A DNA stretch of 64,000 bases from Cytobacillus sp. NJ13 (GTDB lineage Bacteria; Bacillota; Bacilli; Bacillales; Cytobacillaceae): contig JAUCFP010000006.1 of assembly GCA_030348385.1 (NCBI GenBank), forward strand, positions 2,232,001 to 2,296,000, read 5' to 3'. Positions 60,261 through 64,000 of the stretch are shown here, one piece after another. Each line of letters opens with the position of its first letter. Position 1 is the stretch's first letter. The notes beneath the pieces were generated by a model that worked only from the letters and a program-made list of their open reading frames with translations, was not told where the DNA came from and did no database searches. Position numbers and translations under genes: made by a program.

Positions 60261-61613
60261 TTAAGTTATTTTGATGCTTATAGATGCTGCAGTTCCTAAT
60301 CCTTCAGTACTTTCGAGTCTGATTTCAACCCCAAGAGCATCAGCGATTTCTTTAGCAAGGGACAGTCCCAGTCCCGATCCTCCTGTTTTCCTGTTTCTTG
60401 CCTCATCTACCCGGTAAAATCGGTCAAACACTCTTGGCAGATCCTTCTGGGGAATACCCATGCCGCGATCTTCAATCCGTATATAAACTTCACTTTTCTC
60501 TGTCCGAGCAGTAACCCTTATGACATCATTACTGTATTTCCTGGCATTATCCAGAAAAATAAACAGGAGCTGCTTTAATTTATTTTCATCCGTTTGAATA
60601 AAGGTATTTTCAGCCAAACCGAATTCCAACTGTATAGTCCTTTTAAAAGCATCTCCATAAGTCCGAATGACTTGGGTTAAAAAACTGTTAAGATCTATCA
60701 ATTTCAAATCGAGCATCCACTGGTCATCATGCCGTGCAAGCAAAAGAAGCTGTTCTGTCATTTCCTTCATTCTTAATGCCTCTGAATGAATGGCTTCTAT
60801 TGATTCATTAAATAATTCAGGTTCTTTCAATCCCCTTCTCTTAAGCAGGCTTGAATAACTCTCAATAACAGTTAATGGGGTTTTTAATTCGTGGGAAGCA
60901 TTTGATATAAAAAGTTTTTGCTTTTCATAGTTGGATTCAAGAAGGTCTATCATATGGTTGAAGGTTTCACCCATTTGATGCAGCTCATCCTGGGATTTCC
61001 CCTCCAGTTCAAGACGCTTGAATTGGCCGCTTTTTCTAATTTCTTTCATGGTGGCTGTCATTGTGGCAACAGGCCTTGTAATAAACTTACTAAGGAATGC
61101 GCTGGAAATTAAAACTGGAATCATTGCCAGAACTGTGACAATCCCAAGAACGAAACGAAGAGTCTTTAATATTTTCTCTGCACTTTCCATGCTTCTGGTC
61201 AGCTGAAAGCTTCCTATTTCACCATCCGGCAGAATGACAGGTGCAGATGCAAACATATAGACTTTCTTACCTTTTTCCAATGTTTTTATCTCTTCATTGC
61301 TGATAAACTCTGCAGGAATTTCTCTGAGTGCCTTTTCGTCTGGAGATGCGACTGTTTTTGCCTTTTTATCCGGGTGTACCAGTCTCACCATTCCACTTGA
61401 AGGAACAAGGGCCCTAAGCAGTTCAGCTTCTGGAACATTCCCGATTGAACTTTGCGCAATCTTTGTAATATTAGCCATTTCATTTGAAATGGCGGCCCGC
61501 TCATTTTCATATACCAATTTGCTGAATACCGTATAAACAGTGAAATTCATTATAAGCAGCAGTACTGCAAAGAGAACGGTTGTATACAAATATATTTTCT
61601 TCCTAAGATTCAT
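60261..61613 (-). CDS. ykoH: Sensor histidine kinase, YkoH-like
   Basis: A 450-residue kinase with helix 1 (LYTTVLFAVLLLIMNFTVYT), an extracytoplasmic domain of about 120 residues, helix 2 near residue 150, HAMP, HisKA with SNASHELKTPLTVIESYSSL, and an ATPase domain with FLDNARKYS, EDRGMGIPQ and GGSGLGLSLAK. It starts in an ATGA overlap with the response regulator. With PepSY proteins downstream it resembles the ykoG-ykoH-ykoI/J arrangement. Confidence 0.85.
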   Translation of the reverse strand: MNLRKKIYLYTTVLFAVLLLIMNFTVYTVFSKLVYENERAAISNEMANITKIAQSSIGNVPEAELLRALVPSSGMVRLVHPDKKAKTVASPDEKALREIPAEFISNEEIKTLEKGKKVYMFASAPVILPDGEIGSFQLTRSMESAEKILKTLRFVLGIVTVLAMIPVLISSAFLSKFITRPVATMTATMKEIRKSGQFKRLELEGKSQDELHQMGETFNHMIDLLESNYEKQKLFISNASHELKTPLTVIESYSSLLKRRGLKEPELFNESIEAIHSEALRMKEMTEQLLLLARHDDQWMLDLKLIDLNSFLTQVIRTYGDAFKRTIQLEFGLAENTFIQTDENKLKQLLFIFLDNARKYSNDVIRVTARTEKSEVYIRIEDRGMGIPQKDLPRVFDRFYRVDEARNRKTGGSGLGLSLAKEIADALGVEIRLESTEGLGTAASISIKIT

Positions 61614-62305
61614 TTCGTCTCCTTTAATACATAACCTACTCCGCGGATTGTATGGATAAGAGAAGGCATCTCAGGCAAGTCTATTTTCTTGCGCAAATAC
61701 CTGATATAGACATCAACAACATTTGTGTCCCCCAAAAAGTCATATCCCCAAACGGCGTCCAAAATCTGTTCCCTGTTCAGGACCTGCCTTTTATTTGTCA
61801 TTAAATAAACAAGTAAATCAAATTCTCTTGGGGTGAGTTCAATGTGCTGAACTCCCCGGCTGACTTCTCTTGTTTTTTCATTGAGCTTTAAATCCGACAC
61901 TTCCAGACAGTCATGAACTGCAGGTTCCTCTGTACCTGCTGACTTTATTCTTAGTGCAGCTCGTATCCTGGCAAGCAGCTCTTCAATTTGAAAAGGTTTT
62001 GTTATGTAATCATTCGCACCCAAGTCTAAACCAGAAACTTTATCTTCCACTGAGCTTTTAGCTGTCAGGAGCAAAATGGGGGTCTGTTTATCCTTGCTGC
62101 GAATTCTTCGCAGTATTTCTATTCCGCTAAACCCAGGAAGCATGATATCCAGAATAATTAAGTCCCAGCTTCCAGTCCGGTATAACTCCATTGCCTGATA
62201 ACCATCCATTGCTTTTGTCACTTGATAGCCCTCGAATTCAAGTTCAATTTCCAGAAGCCTCGCAATTTTAGCTTCATCCTCCGCAACAAGAATTGATTCC
62301 TTCAA
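61610..62305 (-). CDS. ykoG: OmpR-family response regulator, YkoG-like
   Basis: A 231-residue regulator with a receiver domain (AEDEAKIARL, phosphorylated Asp in LIILDIMLPGFSG, LLTAKSSVEDK, and Lys in ITKPFQIEEL) and a winged-helix domain (LTPREFDLLVYLMTNKRQVL and VVDVYIRYLRKKID). The frame is open 14 codons further up; TTG at 62305 follows GGGGAG at 8 bases and gives the natural start. Overlaps the kinase gene by 4 bases. Confidence 0.86.
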   Translation of the reverse strand: MKESILVAEDEAKIARLLEIELEFEGYQVTKAMDGYQAMELYRTGSWDLIILDIMLPGFSGIEILRRIRSKDKQTPILLLTAKSSVEDKVSGLDLGANDYITKPFQIEELLARIRAALRIKSAGTEEPAVHDCLEVSDLKLNEKTREVSRGVQHIELTPREFDLLVYLMTNKRQVLNREQILDAVWGYDFLGDTNVVDVYIRYLRKKIDLPEMPSLIHTIRGVGYVLKETK

Positions 62306-62411
62306 AAAACTCACTCCCCATATTTGACGGTAATATTCATAATCCAAGATTATCAGAAAAATATTTTTTTATCATTATTTTAAATAAGGAGTTTGTTTGC
62401 CAAATACAATG

Positions 62412-62433
62412 AAAAAAGCCCCCGAAGGAGCTT
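62412..62433 (-). terminator. Terminator of the yhdC-like gene
   Basis: AAGCTCC pairs with GGGGGCTT (mismatch tolerated by G-U), followed by TTTTTT; overlaps the end of the gene. Confidence 0.7.
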
Positions 62434-62749
62434 ACTGTGTTTTTCTCTCTACAGATAGGCTAACCGCTTTGTTATCCTTAAGGTTATGTGTGACACTAAC
62501 CAGCACGGTTACAGGTTTCCCATCTTCCTTTACAGAAAAAGTGAAGGTGTCTGTCACATCTGTTTCGGTCACTTTTTTCCTTCCTCCATACTGATAATCC
62601 ACTACTTCTTCCCCAGGATAGTCTTCCTTAACAACTGCGATGGCAATTCTCCCATACTTTTCATAATCCGGTTTTTGGACAGCTCCTGCCAATGAGCCTC
62701 CCCCGGCTAATAAACAAACCAGCATAAACATCGATAAATACTTTTTCAT
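62432..62749 (-). CDS. yhdC: Secreted DUF3889-family protein (YhdC-like)
   Basis: A 105-residue protein with a signal peptide (MKKYLSMFMLVCLLAGGGSL) and the DUF3889 pattern YGRIAIAVVKEDYPGEEVVD, then GRKKVTETDVTDTFTF. It matches the small secreted YhdC of Bacillus. Function unknown. The ATG at 62749 follows TGGAGGA; a TTG four codons earlier is open. Lies between the YkoG-like regulator and the yhdB-like gene. Confidence 0.8.
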   Translation of the reverse strand: MKKYLSMFMLVCLLAGGGSLAGAVQKPDYEKYGRIAIAVVKEDYPGEEVVDYQYGGRKKVTETDVTDTFTFSVKEDGKPVTVLVSVTHNLKDNKAVSLSVERKTQ

Positions 62750-62954
62750 GATATCCTCCAAAGCATGTGTCGTTAATTATATTTTTGGCTCAGTCTTCAA
62801 TTTTATGTATGGAATTGTCTTATAAATGGATGTGGCCAATATACAGGTAAATGATGAAAACCCTTGTAATTCAACAAGTCCAAGATTTACTTCGAAATAA
62901 AATTCAGCATCATCATAAACTATAATCAACTCCTGAAAGAGGAGGAGAGGACAA

Positions 62955-63209
62955 ATGAATAAAGTGGATTATGACCGGGCGCTATATTATACGCACCGGT
63001 CAGAATGGGATAACCTGCTGATACTGATGGTCAGAACAGATGATCAATTTCTTTCGAAGAAGATCGAACATTTTCTTCATGCCTACAACTTCGAAAAAGA
63101 CTATTCTGTCATTGAGAAACATTTATATTCACTGCTGAGATATATTGACCATGCCAATGAATTATCGGAAAAACAGCTGCCAAACACTGTATTTTATGAA
63201 CTAACCTAA
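62955..63209 (+). CDS. yhdB: YhdB-like protein
   Basis: An 84-residue soluble protein close in length to B. subtilis YhdB (start MNKVDYDRALYYTHRSEWDN, then LLILMVRTDDQFLSKKIEHF). Function unknown. The ATG follows GAGGAGGAG. A bidirectional terminator separates it from the convergent yhdA-like gene. The position next to YhdC- and YhdA-like genes supports the call. Confidence 0.8.
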   Translation: MNKVDYDRALYYTHRSEWDNLLILMVRTDDQFLSKKIEHFLHAYNFEKDYSVIEKHLYSLLRYIDHANELSEKQLPNTVFYELT

Positions 63210-63230
63210 TAAAAGAATTCCACCAATAAT

Positions 63231-63262
63231 AAAAACACGGATTTTTTGGTCCGTGTTTTTTT
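63231..63262. terminator. Bidirectional terminator
   Basis: AAAAACACGGA pairs with TCCGTGTTTTT, with A- and T-runs on both sides, between convergent genes. Confidence 0.9.
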
Positions 63263-63269
63263 ATTTTTA

Positions 63270-63809
63270 TTATTTTAATTCCTGCTTAATTTGACCATAT
63301 GCCTTCATATATACCTGAAGTTCTTTCATTAACCCCTCAACAAGCTGGGCAGGTTCCTCATAAAGGCCATCATTTTCATAATCAAAACAATGCGGATCCA
63401 GGACCAGCTGTTTAGGAATGACATTGGCATATACACCTCTGCCGGCAATTCTTAAATTATTCAGGGCATTGATGCCGCCTTTTCCGCCTCCTGCCACAAC
63501 CAGTAAGCCAACTGGCTTATGGGCAAATTGCTCACTTCCGAGAAAATCCAGCGCATTTTTTAGAGCTCCGCTCATGGCACTGTGGTACTCAGGGGAAGCA
63601 AGAATGACCCCATCAGAGTCTGCAATTTGCTGACGCAGCTTTTTAACGGCAGGCAGCTGATATTGATCTTCTGTTCCATTATATAAAGGAATTTCTCCAA
63701 GACTTAAATCGATCAGTTCAGCATTATATTTCCTTGCAATATAACGAGAGGCTATTCCCGTTCTTCCCTTCAATCGCGGGCTTCCATTAATAATTGTAAG
63801 CTTCATCAT
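63270..63809 (-). CDS. yhdA: NADPH-dependent FMN reductase (YhdA-like)
   Basis: A 179-residue flavodoxin-fold enzyme of the NADPH:FMN reductase family. The FMN phosphate-binding motif is INGSPRLKGRTGIAS at the start, and the ring-binding region ASPEYHSAMSGALKNALDF near residue 75. B. subtilis YhdA is an azoreductase/FMN reductase. The frame opens at 63866; two ATGs at 63804-63809 follow AAAGGAG, and I use the first. Located beside yhdB and a LuxR-type regulator gene as in B. subtilis. Confidence 0.88.
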   Translation of the reverse strand: MMKLTIINGSPRLKGRTGIASRYIARKYNAELIDLSLGEIPLYNGTEDQYQLPAVKKLRQQIADSDGVILASPEYHSAMSGALKNALDFLGSEQFAHKPVGLLVVAGGGKGGINALNNLRIAGRGVYANVIPKQLVLDPHCFDYENDGLYEEPAQLVEGLMKELQVYMKAYGQIKQELK

Positions 63810-63945
63810 AAACTCTCCTTTTAGTCCTATATTCTTTAGTATATAGAAACATGCGTTTATAAACATCGTCAGTATGGCTGAGTTTTATAATGCTTATCTT
63901 AGGTCTAATTCAGTAAATATCTTCTGCAACTTTTGGATGAGTTTT

Positions 63946-64000
63946 TTAGTCTTCCTCTGCAATACCATGACGCACTGCATAAAGTGCTGCCTGTGTCCTG
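63946..64000 (-). CDS. C-terminal end of a LuxR-type response regulator (YhcZ-like)
   Basis: Only the last 17 codons lie in the window. They read RTQAALYAVRHGIAEED and then stop, a typical end of the LuxR-type DNA-binding domain of NarL-family regulators. In B. subtilis yhcZ lies next to yhdA, which supports the name, but the fragment is too short for certainty. Confidence 0.65.
   Translation of the reverse strand, partial: RTQAALYAVRHGIAEED

Noticed and set aside
1..64000. tRNA, rRNA, prophage or insertion sequences
   Set aside because: I looked for conserved tRNA arms, rRNA motifs, transposase and integrase genes and saw none.

Overview
The window is about 40% GC chromosomal DNA of an endospore-forming Bacillaceae, most like Cytobacillus, Mesobacillus or Bacillus (the genus is an inference from gene content and order). 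The evidence is the Shine-Dalgarno sites close to AAGGAGG, frequent TTG starts, two alpha/beta SASP genes, SpoVR, YheC/YheD coat-associated proteins, a probable sigma-G promoter, and long stretches of gene order known from Bacillus subtilis (yhaQ-yhzD-yhaR-hemZ-yhaX; ykoFEDC; yheA-yheB-yheC/D-yheE; yheH-yheI; sigY-yxlCDE; yhdP-MerR-yhdT; spoVR; yhdC-yhdB-yhdA-yhcZ). I see no rRNA, tRNA, CRISPR, prophage or insertion sequence.

Layout. 1-5.9 kb: end of an ABC transporter gene, a YhzD-like protein, fatty-acid catabolism (enoyl-CoA hydratase, acyl-CoA ligase with a cre-like box), HemZ and a HAD hydrolase. 6.1-10 kb: TPP riboswitch and ykoFEDC, a thiamine-precursor ECF transporter. 10-18.6 kb: SASP, a GmhB-like phosphatase, YheA, YheB, four consecutive YheC/YheD-type ATP-grasp genes and YheE. 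18.9-24 kb: a CstR-like repressor, a PucR-type regulator with the MsmX ATPase, a second SASP behind a structured leader, and FumC. 24.2-28.5 kb: the BmrC/BmrD-type exporter behind a leader peptide and attenuator. 28.6-39.2 kb: a hydrolase, the sigma-Y operon with an ECF promoter, an MFS exporter, an HPr-like protein, a class A PBP, UspA, an XRE regulator, a soluble histidine kinase and a GNAT enzyme. 39.4-46 kb: two CorC/YhdP-type membrane proteins around a frameshifted MerR gene, then a two-component system divergent from a His-rich secreted protein. 46-51 kb: CzrA and CzcD, and a purine riboswitch with PbuG. 51-57.1 kb: a YitT protein, a persulfide-handling cluster (CstR, three rhodanese genes, DsrE, TusA, persulfide dioxygenase-like protein, TauE) with four repeated operator-like palindromes, and a HesB-like gene with an in-frame TGA. 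57.3-64 kb: SpoVR, a YkoG/YkoH two-component system with two PepSY proteins, YhdC, YhdB, YhdA and the tail of a LuxR-type regulator.

Most notable: (1) the HesB-like gene at 56794-57072 reads through a TGA exactly where the family has Cys or selenocysteine, followed by a SECIS-like hairpin; (2) the bmrCD leader region has a short ORF and competing hairpins ahead of a terminator; (3) the yheC/yheD locus holds four paralogues; (4) the second SASP gene has a long structured leader; (5) four ATACC...GGTAT palindromes mark a CstR regulon. Very small genes that ordinary ORF lists miss were found at 18087, 23885, 28073, 28111, 28387 and 33278. Two arrays of degenerate 20-21 bp repeats and a dispersed intergenic repeat family are also present.
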